A DNA stretch of 25,143 nt from Thermogutta sp. Its GTDB lineage: Bacteria > Planctomycetota > Planctomycetia > Pirellulales > Thermoguttaceae. The notes under the pieces were generated by a model, which had not been told where the DNA came from, did not search any database, and saw only the letters and a list, made by a program, of their open reading frames with translations. Below are positions 6,836 to 15,538 of this stretch, in pieces (position 1 is the stretch's first letter; each line of letters opens with the position of its first letter). The DNA lies in NCBI RefSeq assembly GCF_014359955.1, contig NZ_JACIYL010000003.1, positions 1 through 25,143 of the forward strand, written 5' to 3'. Made by a program: the position numbers and the translations under genes.

Positions 6836-9496
6836 CTAATGCACAGGGTCACGTTTCGGTTGCAAGAGCTTGGCGATCAAGGCCGTCCAACCGGTCTGAT
6901 GCGAGGCTCCCACACCTCGCCCGCTGTCGCCGTGGAAATACTCGGAGAACAGCAAATAGTCGCGGAAATGCGGGTCGGTTTGCATCTGGGACTGGCGGCC
7001 GAACACCGGGCGGTACCCGCTCGGATCTCTTAGAAAGATCCGCGCAAGCCGTCGCGACAATTCGTCGGCCACTTCGTTGAGTGTCATCATGTTGCCCGAG
7101 CCTGTCGGGCACTCGACCCGGAACTCATCGCCATAATAGTGGTGGAATTTCTGAAGCGATTCAATGATCAGGTAGTTGACGGGAAACCAGATGGGACCCC
7201 GCCAATTCGAATTTCCGCCGAACATGTGGCTGGTGCTTTCGCTCGGATCGTAGCGAACCACGAGGGGCTCGCCGCCGCAGTCGAGTACGTGTCCGTCGCA
7301 CACAAGTTCATAGGGATGTTCGCGGTGATGGCGGGACAGGGAGCGGATGCCGTAATTGGAGAGGAATTCCGCCGGATCGAGCATCCGCCGCAGCAGGCAC
7401 TTCATGCGATGGCCGCGGAGCAGGGAAAGCAAGCGGCGCTGGCCGGAGCCTGGTTTGTCCCAGTGGGAAACCAGCCCGGCCAGGTCGGGACGGTACTTGA
7501 GGAACCAATCCAGCCGCCGCGCAAAACCCGGCAAGCGCTTGAGCAATTCGGGCTCGATTGTCTCGACGGCCAACAGTGGCGTAAGCCCTACCAGCGAGCG
7601 AAGTTTCAACGGCTGCATTCGGCCGTCGGGTAGGTGAAGCACATCGTAGTAGAATTCGTCGGTCTCATCCCAGAGACCGATTCCTTGGTCCCCAATGTTG
7701 TTCATCGCCTTGGCGATGTAGAGAAAATGCTCGAAGAACTTGGTCGCGATGTCCTCGTAAACGGGATTTTCCAGCGCCAATTCCAGAGCAATTCGCAGCA
7801 TGTTCAGGCAGTACATCGCCATCCAGCTTGTACCGTCGGCCTGGTCCAAGTGCCCCCCATTGGCAAGAGGCACACGCCGGTCGATCACTCCGATATTGTC
7901 CAGTCCCAGGAATCCGCCCTGGAAGATATGCCGGTTGTCCTGGTCCTTGCGGTTGACCCACCAAGTGAAGTTTATTAGAAACTTATGGAAAATCCGTTCC
8001 AAGAATGCCCGATCGGCTTTTCCTGTCGCCTTGCGGTCGATCTGGTAGACGCGCCACGCGGCCCAGGCGTGCACCGGCGGGTTGGCCTCATCGAAGTTCC
8101 ATTCGTAGGCAGGAATTTTGCCGCTGGGGTGCATATACCATTCCCGAGTGATTAGCACTAGCTGACACTTGGCAAACTCTGCGTCGATCAAGGCAAAAGG
8201 GATGCAGTGAAACGCCAGGTCCCAGGCCGCATACCAGGGGTATTCCCACTTGTCAGGCATGGAAATCACATCGGCGTTGTTCAGGTGCAGCCAGTCGGCG
8301 TTCCGGCCTTTGCGCCGTGAGGCGGGTGGCGCCGGTTGCGCCGGGTCGCCCTCGAGCCATCGGCGCACATCGTAGTAGTAGAACTGTGTGCTCCAAATCA
8401 AACCGGCAAACGCTTGCCGCTGGAGCTTCCTGGCGTCGCCGCTGGGAACACCTTCTTGAATCGCCGCGTAGAACTCGTCGGCCTCCCGACGCCGCAGAGC
8501 GAGCACTTCGTCGAAATGGTCGAAGCCGGCTTCCATCGGCGCCTTGGCGAGGCGAGCGCGGACGACAACCGAGCCACCCCCCGGCACGACAAAGCGATAG
8601 TGAGCCGCCGCCTTCGTTCCGCGATGGCGGGGATTGACCGCGGTTTTCTTGCCGCCGACCACGTAATCGTGGAAGGCGTCCTTGAAATACCCTTGGCGAC
8701 TTCCCGTGCCGAAGAGGCGCTCCCGATTCGTGTCATTCTCGCAAAAGAGAAGTTCCGGATTTCCATCCAGGAAGAAGCGATAGCTCCCCAGAGTGGGATG
8801 TTCGGCAAGCAAGCTGCGTCCATCGCTGGCCAGACCCAGGGAAGGCTCGGCGCCATCGTTGTAGCCCCAGGACCACGTGTTGCGGAACCAGATCTGGGGC
8901 AGGATATGCAACTGTGCATCATCCTTGCCGCGGTTATATGCGGTCACACGCAGAAGGATGTCTTCCACATCTGCCTTGGCATACTCGACAAACACGTCGA
9001 AATAACGATTGGCCTGAAACACACCGGTGTCGAGCAGTTCCAGCTCTTCCTCGTGTCCGCTTCGCTGGGCGTTGGCTTCGCGGAGCTGGTCGTAGGGAAA
9101 CGGGAGCTGCGGGTATTTGTAGAGCATTTTCAGATAGGAATGAGTTGGCGTTGCATCAAGGTAGTAATAGAGTTCTTTCACGTCTTCGCCGTGGTTTCCT
9201 TCCGCATTGGTCAAGCCGAAAAGGCGTTCTTTAAGAAACGGATCGCGGCCGTTCCACAAGGCCAGAGCTACACAGAGGCGTTGGCGATGGTCGCTCAGGC
9301 CGGCCAGCCCGTCCTCGCCCCAGCGGTAGGCGCGGCTCCGCGCCATCTCGTAAGGGAAATACTCCCACGCTTCGCCGTCTTCGCTGTAGTCCTCGCGCAC
9401 CGTTCCCCACTGCCGCTCGCTGAGGTACGGTCCCCATTTGTGCCAAGGACGCCGGCCGGTTCGTGTTTCTTCCAGTCGTTGCAGTTCGGCATTCAT
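6836..9496 (-). CDS. GH63/MGH1-like glucosidase
   Basis: An 886-aa (alpha/alpha)6-barrel glycoside hydrolase of the kind annotated glucosidase or mannosylglycerate-hydrolase-like (COG-level YgjK/GH63 relatives). The N-terminal ~330 residues form the beta-rich lead domain ([17 protein letters not shown] near residues 22-38). The barrel carries [14 protein letters not shown] (near 424), with the Asp expected to be the general acid, and [15 protein letters not shown] (near 464). [19 protein letters not shown] and the [13 protein letters not shown] end are also typical. There is no signal peptide, so it is probably cytoplasmic. The ribosome binding site AAAGGAA lies 11-12 nt before the ATG. It lies between the flavoprotein (84 nt) and arsM (35 nt) and is almost certainly co-transcribed. 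The substrate is unknown; a role on a glycosylated arsenical or compatible solute is only a guess. Confidence 0.82.
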   Translation of the reverse strand: MNAELQRLEETRTGRRPWHKWGPYLSERQWGTVREDYSEDGEAWEYFPYEMARSRAYRWGEDGLAGLSDHRQRLCVALALWNGRDPFLKERLFGLTNAEGNHGEDVKELYYYLDATPTHSYLKMLYKYPQLPFPYDQLREANAQRSGHEEELELLDTGVFQANRYFDVFVEYAKADVEDILLRVTAYNRGKDDAQLHILPQIWFRNTWSWGYNDGAEPSLGLASDGRSLLAEHPTLGSYRFFLDGNPELLFCENDTNRERLFGTGSRQGYFKDAFHDYVVGGKKTAVNPRHRGTKAAAHYRFVVPGGGSVVVRARLAKAPMEAGFDHFDEVLALRRREADEFYAAIQEGVPSGDARKLQRQAFAGLIWSTQFYYYDVRRWLEGDPAQPAPPASRRKGRNADWLHLNNADVISMPDKWEYPWYAAWDLAFHCIPFALIDAEFAKCQLVLITREWYMHPSGKIPAYEWNFDEANPPVHAWAAWRVYQIDRKATGKADRAFLERIFHKFLINFTWWVNRKDQDNRHIFQGGFLGLDNIGVIDRRVPLANGGHLDQADGTSWMAMYCLNMLRIALELALENPVYEDIATKFFEHFLYIAKAMNNIGDQGIGLWDETDEFYYDVLHLPDGRMQPLKLRSLVGLTPLLAVETIEPELLKRLPGFARRLDWFLKYRPDLAGLVSHWDKPGSGQRRLLSLLRGHRMKCLLRRMLDPAEFLSNYGIRSLSRHHREHPYELVCDGHVLDCGGEPLVVRYDPSESTSHMFGGNSNWRGPIWFPVNYLIIESLQKFHHYYGDEFRVECPTGSGNMMTLNEVADELSRRLARIFLRDPSGYRPVFGRQSQMQTDPHFRDYLLFSEYFHGDSGRGVGASHQTGWTALIAKLLQPKRDPVH

Positions 9497-9580
9497 GGGG
9501 TGAATCGTTCCTTTCGGGACGCTCCACGCAAGGAAACAAATGCAAATCTCATGGATCGGATTCTTTCCGCACTTCTCCGC

Positions 9581-11107
9581 TCAACGCGTCCATGCCAGCC
9601 ATTTGCCGAACAACCACCTGACAAACGGCGTAAGCCGAGAGCGGTTGTATAGATCGCCCACCTTGCGGACCGCCTCGGCTTGCGTTGGATACGGATGAAT
9701 GGTGGCGGCGATCTTTTTCAGTCCCAAACGGTGCGTCATCGCGAGGGTGATTTCCCCGATCGCATCGCCCGCGTTGGCCCCCACGATCGTCGCGCCCACA
9801 ATTGTATCCGTTCCTTTCTTCGTGTAGACGCGGACGAATCCCTCGGCCTGGTCCTCAAGTACCGCGCGGTCCACCTGGTCCAATGGTTGCGTGTACGTGT
9901 CGATAGCGATGCCCTTGGTCTCGGCCTCTTGCGGTGTAAGCCCTACGTGAGCGATTTCGGGCGACGTGTAGGTGCACCAGGGAATCACCAGGGAGCTTGC
10001 TTTTCCGCGCCCGCCGAAAAGGGCGTTGCGGATGACGAGTCGCGCCATGAAATCGGCGGCGTGGGTGAACTTGTAGCGCGAGCACACGTCGCCGGCGGCA
10101 AAAATCCGGCGGTTCGTCGTTCTGAGGCAATCGTCCACGTGGACACCAGTTTTCGTGTCGTAGGCGACGCCGGCTGCCTCGAGGTTCAACGTTTCCACAT
10201 TCGGCCATCGTCCGGCGGCAACCAGCAGCCGGTCGACAACTTGGTGGTACTTCTGCCCGTGCGATTCCAACTGAAGCAGAATTCCGTCGTGATTGCGGGA
10301 AAGCCGCACGCTGTGCGAGCAACAAAGGACGTGCACGCCGTCGCGAACCAGGGAATTCTTGACGATTTCGGCCGCGTCGCGATCCTCCCGCGGGAGAATG
10401 CCGTGAAGCGACTCGAGGAGAAACACCTCGGCGCCGAATCGGGCGAACGTTTGGGCAAGCTCACAACCAACGGGGCCGGCGCCGATCACACCGATCCGCC
10501 GGGGAAGCTCGGTTAGTGAGAAGACCGTCTCGTTGGTCAAGTATTCGACCTGCTCGATTCCGTCGATAGCTGGTGCTGCGGCCCGAGCGCCGGTGGCGAT
10601 CAGCGCCTTGCGGAACCGGAGAGTGTGTCCGGCCACTTCAACGGCATCCGGTCCGCAGAACCGGCCCTGGCCGAAAAACACATCGACACCCAGCTTGCGG
10701 AGTCGCTCTGCGGAATCGTGGCGACTGAGTTCGGCGCGGAGCCTGCGCATCCGCTCCATCACGGCCTGGAAATCGGTGGTCCAGCCCTCGGGCACGTTCA
10801 CGCCGAACGCGGCGGCATCGCGCACAGCGGCTGCAATCCGCGCGGCGCTGATGACAGCCTCTGACGGTACGCAGCCGTAGTTGAGGCAATCGCCGCCGAG
10901 AAACTGCCTCTCGACGAGGGCGACTTTGGCTCCCAGCCCGGCCGCTCCGACGGCAGCTACCAGGCCGACCGGACCACCGCCGACAACGACCAGATTGTAG
11001 CGTGGAGCAGGCGCGGGCGGGAGCCAGTGGCCCGGTTGGACGTTTTCCACCAGGGCCCGATTGTACGCGTCGTCAGGTACCATCCGTTGCTGCGATTCCC
11101 GGTTCAT
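9581..11107 (-). CDS. mercuric-reductase-like FAD-dependent pyridine nucleotide-disulfide oxidoreductase
   Basis: A 508-aa flavoprotein. It shows an FAD-binding GGGPVGLVAAVGAAGLGA (43-60), a redox-active disulfide GGDCLNYGCVPS (C74, C79), an NAD(P)H-binding GVIGAGPVGCELA, an FAD ATG motif (IATGARA), GDVCSRYKFTH, and a dimer-interface HPYPTQAEAVRK with the active-site His. It has no N-terminal heavy-metal-associated domain and no C-terminal Cys pair (it ends GKWLAWTR), so it is not a true mercuric reductase. Its natural substrate is unknown. Such proteins are commonly paired with a TVP38/TMEM64 protein, encoded here just upstream. The start at the ATG at 11107 has a good ribosome binding site (GGGAG, 8-9 nt upstream); the longer open frame to 11293 lacks family similarity. 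Confidence 0.85.
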   Translation of the reverse strand: MNRESQQRMVPDDAYNRALVENVQPGHWLPPAPAPRYNLVVVGGGPVGLVAAVGAAGLGAKVALVERQFLGGDCLNYGCVPSEAVISAARIAAAVRDAAAFGVNVPEGWTTDFQAVMERMRRLRAELSRHDSAERLRKLGVDVFFGQGRFCGPDAVEVAGHTLRFRKALIATGARAAAPAIDGIEQVEYLTNETVFSLTELPRRIGVIGAGPVGCELAQTFARFGAEVFLLESLHGILPREDRDAAEIVKNSLVRDGVHVLCCSHSVRLSRNHDGILLQLESHGQKYHQVVDRLLVAAGRWPNVETLNLEAAGVAYDTKTGVHVDDCLRTTNRRIFAAGDVCSRYKFTHAADFMARLVIRNALFGGRGKASSLVIPWCTYTSPEIAHVGLTPQEAETKGIAIDTYTQPLDQVDRAVLEDQAEGFVRVYTKKGTDTIVGATIVGANAGDAIGEITLAMTHRLGLKKIAATIHPYPTQAEAVRKVGDLYNRSRLTPFVRWLFGKWLAWTR

Positions 11108-11355
11108 CAGTTTCTCCCTTGCCTGGATCGATGACGCTTCACTGTCGTTTGCCCCGGTAAACAGCGATGAAGTGCTTTGCCGCGGCAACCATGCGGTCGG
11201 GTTTTTATTGATGGTCGCATAAGTGTAGTGAACCCTTGCTTCCTCCCGAAAGGTGAGGAAAACCGCACTTCCCGCCTGTCGCCCTAGATCCACTACTTTT
11301 GCGAGGGTCTATAAGCTGGTCGATTGCTCTGCAGCGTTGTTGCAACTGTGCCCGA

Positions 11356-12114
11356 TCAGCGAACCCCAGCGGGCGACTCGCCTGCCTGCGCAGGGAATTG
11401 TGTTATGTTTTCTTCGGGCGGTGAATGTTCGCCTACCGCTTCGGCCAATGCTCGCTTTGCTATGCGAGTGACCACAACCGTGGCAACTACGGTCATCACG
11501 AGTCCCACGGAAAAGAAGACCGACTGGAGCGTTCCACCTTTCGGTGCGCCGCTGGCAACCTCAGCCAGGCTTTTCAGGGCTGAGCCGAGATACATCAGCG
11601 TTCCGGGCAACATGCCAACCCATGAGGCAGGCACGTAGTGGCTCAATCGCACGCGGGTAAGGCCGAGAGCGTAGTTGAGCAGATTGAAGGGGATCACAGG
11701 CGATAGTCGCAGCAGGAGCACGATTTTCAAGCCATGCTCACCCACGGCACGATCGATGGCCCTGAATCGCCGATTGGCTGCAACCCACTCTTCGATCCGC
11801 CCTCGCAGCAGTGTCCGCCCGACGAGAAATGCCGCCGTGGCTCCAACGACACTGGCTATGGAAACGGTTATCGTGCCGCGCACCACGCCGAAAAGCAGAC
11901 CCGCTCCAAGCGTGAGGATCGAACCGGGGATGAACAACACGCAGGCCACCGCGTAAACAGCCGCCAGAAGCACCGGTCCCCACAGACCGATCGATTCGAC
12001 GTACGCCAGCACTGCAGCCAGGAAATTTTTTACAGGCAGCAACGTAAGGGCCGTGAGAAGCGTTGCCGCAACCACTACGGCAATCAGCATCGACAGATAG
12101 GTCTTCCTATTCAT
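11356..12114 (-). CDS. TVP38/TMEM64 (VTT/DedA-like) membrane protein
   Basis: A 252-aa integral membrane protein. An N-terminal helix (~7-27) is followed by further hydrophobic segments and the family motifs CVLFIPGSILTLGAG (58-72) and LLRLSPVIPFNLLNYALGL (134-152), the latter being the re-entrant Pro-containing segment of the VTT domain. The start ATG at 12114 overlaps the TGA of the DUF547 gene (ATGA, 4 nt), so the two are translationally coupled; the longer open frame to 12261 is a shadow of that gene. The family is linked to lipid scrambling or small-molecule transport. In arsenosugar/selenosugar-type clusters it accompanies the flavoprotein that follows. A 248-nt gap separates the two genes here. 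Confidence 0.85.
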   Translation of the reverse strand: MNRKTYLSMLIAVVVAATLLTALTLLPVKNFLAAVLAYVESIGLWGPVLLAAVYAVACVLFIPGSILTLGAGLLFGVVRGTITVSIASVVGATAAFLVGRTLLRGRIEEWVAANRRFRAIDRAVGEHGLKIVLLLRLSPVIPFNLLNYALGLTRVRLSHYVPASWVGMLPGTLMYLGSALKSLAEVASGAPKGGTLQSVFFSVGLVMTVVATVVVTRIAKRALAEAVGEHSPPEENITQFPAQAGESPAGVR

Positions 12115-12956
12115 TGTTCGTTCAAGCTCCAGTCGTAATCGAGGTAGGAGACCGAAAAGTTGCCCTCGGAGATGAGCCGTTTGGTCGGTTCGTCGGGCAT
12201 ATATTCGGCCAGGGTTGCCAGCGCACGCTGCGGAGTGGGGCCGAAATCCTCGCCGAACCACTTGAGAATGGCCGACACCCGCACTTGGCGATGAGCCAAG
12301 TCTACTTGCAGGTTCTTGTCGCGGGCGAAAAAGTCGCGCGTATTGTCGGCCAGTTGTTCTTCCAACTTTTCCGGAAGGTACGCTTCGTTGCGCAACCTCG
12401 GGCAGCCGACCGAGGCACAGACGATGGCGAAGTGGATCCGTGGTTCTCCCAGCTTCCGCAGGATCTTGTGTTCGATATCGTTGAGCGAGTACTTCTTTCC
12501 CGCCACCTGAAGCAGCAAGTCTTCCCAGATGTTGAAACCAAAAATCGCTATTGTGTGGTTGCGAATGCTGGTCGTCGGATAAACCTGGAGGATACCGTAG
12601 ATGGTCAGGGCGTTATAGGCGTTGATCCAATAAGCAAGCCTGGCTTCTTTGCTTGTCTTCAGCGCCGGGTCGGCCTGGCCCAGGGTTTCCAGGTATTGCT
12701 CCAGCATCTGAACGTCGGCCGGAGATCTCTTCCAGGCTGCGTAGTTGACCATTCCGTGCTGGTCTACATACTTGCGCAACAGTTGGTCCCAGGCGGAATG
12801 ATCGATTCGATCGAGCGGCACGCGCGTGGTGTTGGGAGCACTTTGGATAACGACTCGTTTTTGGCCGAGAAAACCGCTACCCTGCCCACAGCACGCCAGC
12901 CACGCCACCGAAAGCAACAACCCAACGATCGCAATTCCCAAAAGAAATTTTCGCAT
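12111..12956 (-). CDS. DUF547 domain lipoprotein
   Basis: A 281-aa protein. The N-terminus is a lipoprotein-type signal: a hydrophobic stretch (4-20) ending L-A-C-C with the modified Cys at 22 or 23. The DUF547 domain spans ~65-230, with RLAYWINAYNALTI (about 105-119), IEHKILRKLG, HFAIVCASVGCPRL and a conserved C-terminal SYLDYDWSLN. DUF547 has a papain-like transglutaminase fold with a Cys (CASxGCP) and nearby His that may form a catalytic pair; its chemistry is unknown. It is anchored outside the cytoplasmic membrane and is followed with a 4-nt overlap by the TVP38 gene. DUF547 genes recur beside TVP38, the flavoprotein and arsenosugar genes. Confidence 0.85.
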   Translation of the reverse strand: MRKFLLGIAIVGLLLSVAWLACCGQGSGFLGQKRVVIQSAPNTTRVPLDRIDHSAWDQLLRKYVDQHGMVNYAAWKRSPADVQMLEQYLETLGQADPALKTSKEARLAYWINAYNALTIYGILQVYPTTSIRNHTIAIFGFNIWEDLLLQVAGKKYSLNDIEHKILRKLGEPRIHFAIVCASVGCPRLRNEAYLPEKLEEQLADNTRDFFARDKNLQVDLAHRQVRVSAILKWFGEDFGPTPQRALATLAEYMPDEPTKRLISEGNFSVSYLDYDWSLNEQ

Positions 12957-13041
12957 GATTATCGTTCCTCAAAAGTGGATGGGCTTGCCTGCCCGGGTTG
13001 ATTTCCAGCCGAGCTTTCCGTTTCCGGCGGATTGGAGCCGC

Positions 13042-13806
13042 CTAGCGGGCTTTCGATTCGGAGCCAGCCGTTGGTTTCGACGAAGAACCCGCTGGCGGCG
13101 TACGCGACCCCGATCCCGGCACAGCAACACCTGGAACCGAAGCCTTCACCTCGTACCGCGACGGATTGGCCAGGAACTGCCGACGTTGATCCTCGGACGC
13201 AAACAAGTAGCGGAGCCCCTTGTGAACTACCGCGATCTCCGGCTTGCCGGGGACCGCCTTTCCCATTCCCACCTGGCACACGACACAATACCCTCCGTAT
13301 GCCAGGTCGGCTTTCGCATAGCGTGCCGGCTCGGCGAGAAACATTTGTTGCGCTTCGTCGCTGGCGAAAAGGAACAACCGCCCCTCGTGGATGGCGGCAT
13401 ACCGAATCTGCCCGGCCACCCGCCTGCCGGTCTTGACAAAGGTGACCACGCACTCACCACCAAGGGCGGGCACGTACCTAGCTGGATCGGCATCGAACGT
13501 CGCCTTGGCTTCTGGGGTGGCGAACAAATACGTGTGACCGTCGTAAACGCTCCAATAGGCCGGGTCACCTCGAACCCACTTTCGTTGCACCGCGATGCTC
13601 ACCGGACAATAGCCCTCCAGTGCCAGCGGTGCCTGCTGTCCGACTCGCCCACCCGATCCACTCGGCTGCGCGGTTTGCCTTGAGGAGCCGGGTGACCTGT
13701 AAATGCGGCTGTTGCTCTGAGCCAAAACCGTCGAGCTCCACAAAGCGGCCTGCAAACCGATTACGGTGCCGGCCGCAACAACAGTGGCGGAGAAAACACG
13801 TCGCAT
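13042..13806 (-). CDS. exported protein with three YHS-type repeats
   Basis: A 254-aa protein with a signal peptide (1-29, cleavage after VLA). Three tandem YHS-like units follow: 65-115 (GYCPVSI... YLFATPEAKATFDADPARYV), 117-165 (ECVVTF... FLFASDEAQQMFLAEPARY) and 171-220 (GYCVVCQ... YLFASEDQRRQFLANPSRY). Each has the Cys-containing lead, a YLFAS/T turn and the helix ending in ARY/SRY. YHS modules are linked to metal binding, so a periplasmic metal(loid) carrier or sensor is plausible. A Pro/Ser/Gly/Lys-rich low-complexity tail ends the protein. Three ATGs lie in a row (13812, 13809, 13806); the ribosome binding site spacing favours the third. It is the first gene of the minus-strand island. 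Confidence 0.78.
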   Translation of the reverse strand: MRRVFSATVVAAGTVIGLQAALWSSTVLAQSNSRIYRSPGSSRQTAQPSGSGGRVGQQAPLALEGYCPVSIAVQRKWVRGDPAYWSVYDGHTYLFATPEAKATFDADPARYVPALGGECVVTFVKTGRRVAGQIRYAAIHEGRLFLFASDEAQQMFLAEPARYAKADLAYGGYCVVCQVGMGKAVPGKPEIAVVHKGLRYLFASEDQRRQFLANPSRYEVKASVPGVAVPGSGSRTPPAGSSSKPTAGSESKAR

Positions 13807-13814
13807 CATCATGT

Positions 13815-13820
13815 ACTCCT
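13815..13820 (-). promoter_or_regulatory. ribosome binding site deciding the YHS gene start
   Basis: AGGAGT on the minus strand precedes three consecutive ATG codons. The spacing is 2 nt to the first, 5 to the second and 8 to the third, so the ATG at 13806 is the best start. Confidence 0.5.
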
Positions 13821-13849
13821 GACAAAGTGAACCAACTCCCAGGTAAGTG

Positions 13850-13866
13850 CCGCAGTCGACCTGCGG
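13850..13866. repeat. inverted repeat in the YHS gene leader
   Basis: CCGCAG-TCGAC-CTGCGG is a perfect 6-bp stem with a 5-nt loop, 44 nt before the start of the first island gene. It could be an operator or an mRNA leader hairpin; nothing shows which. A second short palindrome, GCCCAAAATGGGC, lies at 13930-13942 in the same intergenic region. Confidence 0.35.
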
Positions 13867-14168
13867 TACCACGATTGACGCGGTACAATGCGGGAACTTA
13901 CAGCAAAAAATGAGCAATCACTAAAGAATGCCCAAAATGGGCGCAAGCTGGTCGGGGTGAAAGTGCAGTCGGTCTAGAAACGTGCCGCCACGCCAGGGGC
14001 TGCCTTGGGCCTGATCGGCCACTGCACCTGGTGAACCGGTTTCAAAACAAACTCCGGTAACTGCCGGCAAGCCATTCGTCTTCTGCCCGAGGTGCTCGCC
14101 AACTCCGGTTCGGCTACCGAGGCTGGAGCCCGAGATACAAGATACCGGAGCGATGGGATGGTCTCCGT

Positions 14169-14438
14169 TCAGGGGTGCTCATCAGCGGCATCGCGCAGCG
14201 CCGCCTTGATCCGCTCGCGTGCTTGCTCCGATAAGGTGACGTCGAGCTGGTCGGCATTAGAAATCAGCCGCTCTGGATGTGACCGCAGCGCGCGGCGAAG
14301 AAGGCGCAAATCCCGGGCAAATCCCGCACACAGCCCGCACATCATCAAATGCATCCAAACGGCCCATCGCTGTCGCAAGGGGAGCTTGCGGTCCATTGCC
14401 TCGGATACCAATTGGGAAATCTCGCGGCAGCGAAGCAT
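14169..14438 (-). CDS. zinc-finger anti-sigma factor
   Basis: An 89-aa protein with the ZAS signature H30-x3-C34-x2-C37 (HLMMCGLC), preceded by helix 1 (CREISQLVSEAMDRKLP). This is the minimal fold that binds the sigma factor encoded just before it. There is no transmembrane helix, so it is a soluble anti-sigma factor, possibly redox-sensitive through the zinc cysteines. The chosen ATG at 14438 follows the sigma TGA by 2 nt, so the two are co-translated. A longer frame to 14480 exists inside the sigma gene and is less likely. The target sigma factor is inferred from adjacency. Confidence 0.75.
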   Translation of the reverse strand: MLRCREISQLVSEAMDRKLPLRQRWAVWMHLMMCGLCAGFARDLRLLRRALRSHPERLISNADQLDVTLSEQARERIKAALRDAADEHP

Positions 14439-14440
14439 GC

Positions 14441-15031
14441 TCAACGCGACCTCGGCTGTTCGAACATCAGTTTCATGCACTGCGCAAGGTGCAAGCGCGC
14501 ACGATGGAGAAGCACATACAGGTTTGACAGCGAAATACCCAGTTCCTTACAGATTTCTTCGCTCGTCATGTCGTCCATTTCCCGAAGTGTGAAGACATCG
14601 GCCTGGCGATGAGGCAGCCGTTCCAGGCAATCGCGAAAGGCCTGCCAGAATTCTTCGCGCTCGAGTGCCGATTCCGGCCGATGGGGAAGGAATCGAGGAT
14701 CGCGCCGCCAATTGCCTTTCGTATCGAAGCACTCGTCCGTGGGGTCCCTTCCCCACTGACCACCGGTGGCAGCATCGGGCCGATTCCGCCGGCGGACGTA
14801 ATCGATCCCCTTCCGCTTGCAAATACTCAACAGCCATGCACCTTCGGTGCCCTTACCAGAGTATTGATCCCTGGCGCCAAGAGCCGCCAGGAAAGTTTCC
14901 TGCACCACTTCCTCGGCCGCCTCCGGCTTTCGCAGGCGCGAGAGTGCAAACCTGTAAAGAGAGTCGCCATACTGGTCGACCCAATCGGCCGGATCAGCCA
15001 GACCGCCAAAAGGTAGCTCGGCATCTGGCAT
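14441..15031 (-). CDS. ECF-type RNA polymerase sigma factor
   Basis: A 196-aa sigma-70-family ECF sigma factor. Region 2 (about 14-85) includes QYGDSLYRFALSRLRKPEAAEEVVQETFLAAL and the YVRRRNR segment. Region 4 (about 130-190) includes CLERLPHRQADVFTLREMDDMTSEEICKELGIS and LYVLLHRARLHLAQCM. It heads a two-gene unit with the anti-sigma factor. The pair points in the same direction as, and 362 nt upstream of, the arsenosugar island, so control of that operon is possible but unproven. No strong ribosome binding site precedes the ATG. Confidence 0.85.
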   Translation of the reverse strand: MPDAELPFGGLADPADWVDQYGDSLYRFALSRLRKPEAAEEVVQETFLAALGARDQYSGKGTEGAWLLSICKRKGIDYVRRRNRPDAATGGQWGRDPTDECFDTKGNWRRDPRFLPHRPESALEREEFWQAFRDCLERLPHRQADVFTLREMDDMTSEEICKELGISLSNLYVLLHRARLHLAQCMKLMFEQPRSR

Positions 15032-15538
15032 AGTGGTTCATCCAGGACAGGAGAGGCCACAGTTCACAGATGTGTCGTCCCATTTGGGCTTTACAGTTGC
15101 GTTTGACGGAAAGTGGGACCGGCCGCATGGCACTTCAGAGCCGGTTCGAGTGGTTTGTTCCATCTGGCATCGACGCGACGGGCCCGAATGATGGCTTTCC
15201 ACGAGGTGCCAGGAGAAGAATTCTATCAAAGCAACCTGGCCTCGGCCAATACCCGGCTTGCTTTGCTTGGGCAACTCGCCGGAGGACCAACTCCCCTGGT
15301 TTTCCCGGCTGCCACACGACGAACACGCCATTGCGTCTCGACTTGCGTTTGCCATCCGGCGGCTGGGGTTTGCGAACCTATGCCGCCGGCATTGCTTGCG
15401 CGGGAGTGTCGCGCAACAATCATTGTCGATTGTCCCGCCGGTCGGTGCGACTGAAAAACCGTGTAAGAAATAGCTTACTGGCCCGTCACCAGGTTGGGGA
15501 AGCGATCAGCCCAATGGCAAGTAACGGAGGCATGAATA
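15032..15538. other. divergent promoter region between sigma factor and DUF3179 gene
   Basis: About 500 bp without a supported gene. Overlapping frames exist on both strands (for example plus 15113-15454) but none is recognisable or has a good start. An inverted repeat GTAAG-AAATAG-CTTAC lies at 15463-15478, about 60 nt before the DUF3179 start, and could be an operator. The region must contain promoters for both flanking genes. Confidence 0.4.

Larger units (their letters stand above)
13813..14168. other. intergenic region upstream of the arsenosugar island
   Basis: About 360 bp lie between the anti-sigma stop and the YHS gene start, with no convincing gene. The region should hold the promoter of the island. 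It contains two small palindromes (13850-13866 and 13930-13942), but I could not assign -35/-10 elements with confidence. No arsenite-responsive ArsR gene lies nearby. Confidence 0.4.

Noticed and set aside
8336..9652. 438-codon plus-strand open frame antisense to the glucosidase gene
   Set aside because: It is a GC-rich shadow: the minus strand encodes a clear GH63-like enzyme with family motifs and a ribosome binding site. The plus frame has no recognisable domain.
9680..10516. 278-codon plus-strand frame antisense to the flavoprotein
   Set aside because: It is a shadow of the FAD oxidoreductase gene; no motif is seen in its translation.
9581..11107. True mercuric reductase (MerA)
   Set aside because: The N-terminal metal-binding domain and C-terminal Cys pair are missing, and no mer genes are nearby.
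12063..13683. Long plus-strand frames across the DUF547 and YHS genes
   Set aside because: These are antisense shadows; they span a real intergenic gap and contain no domains.
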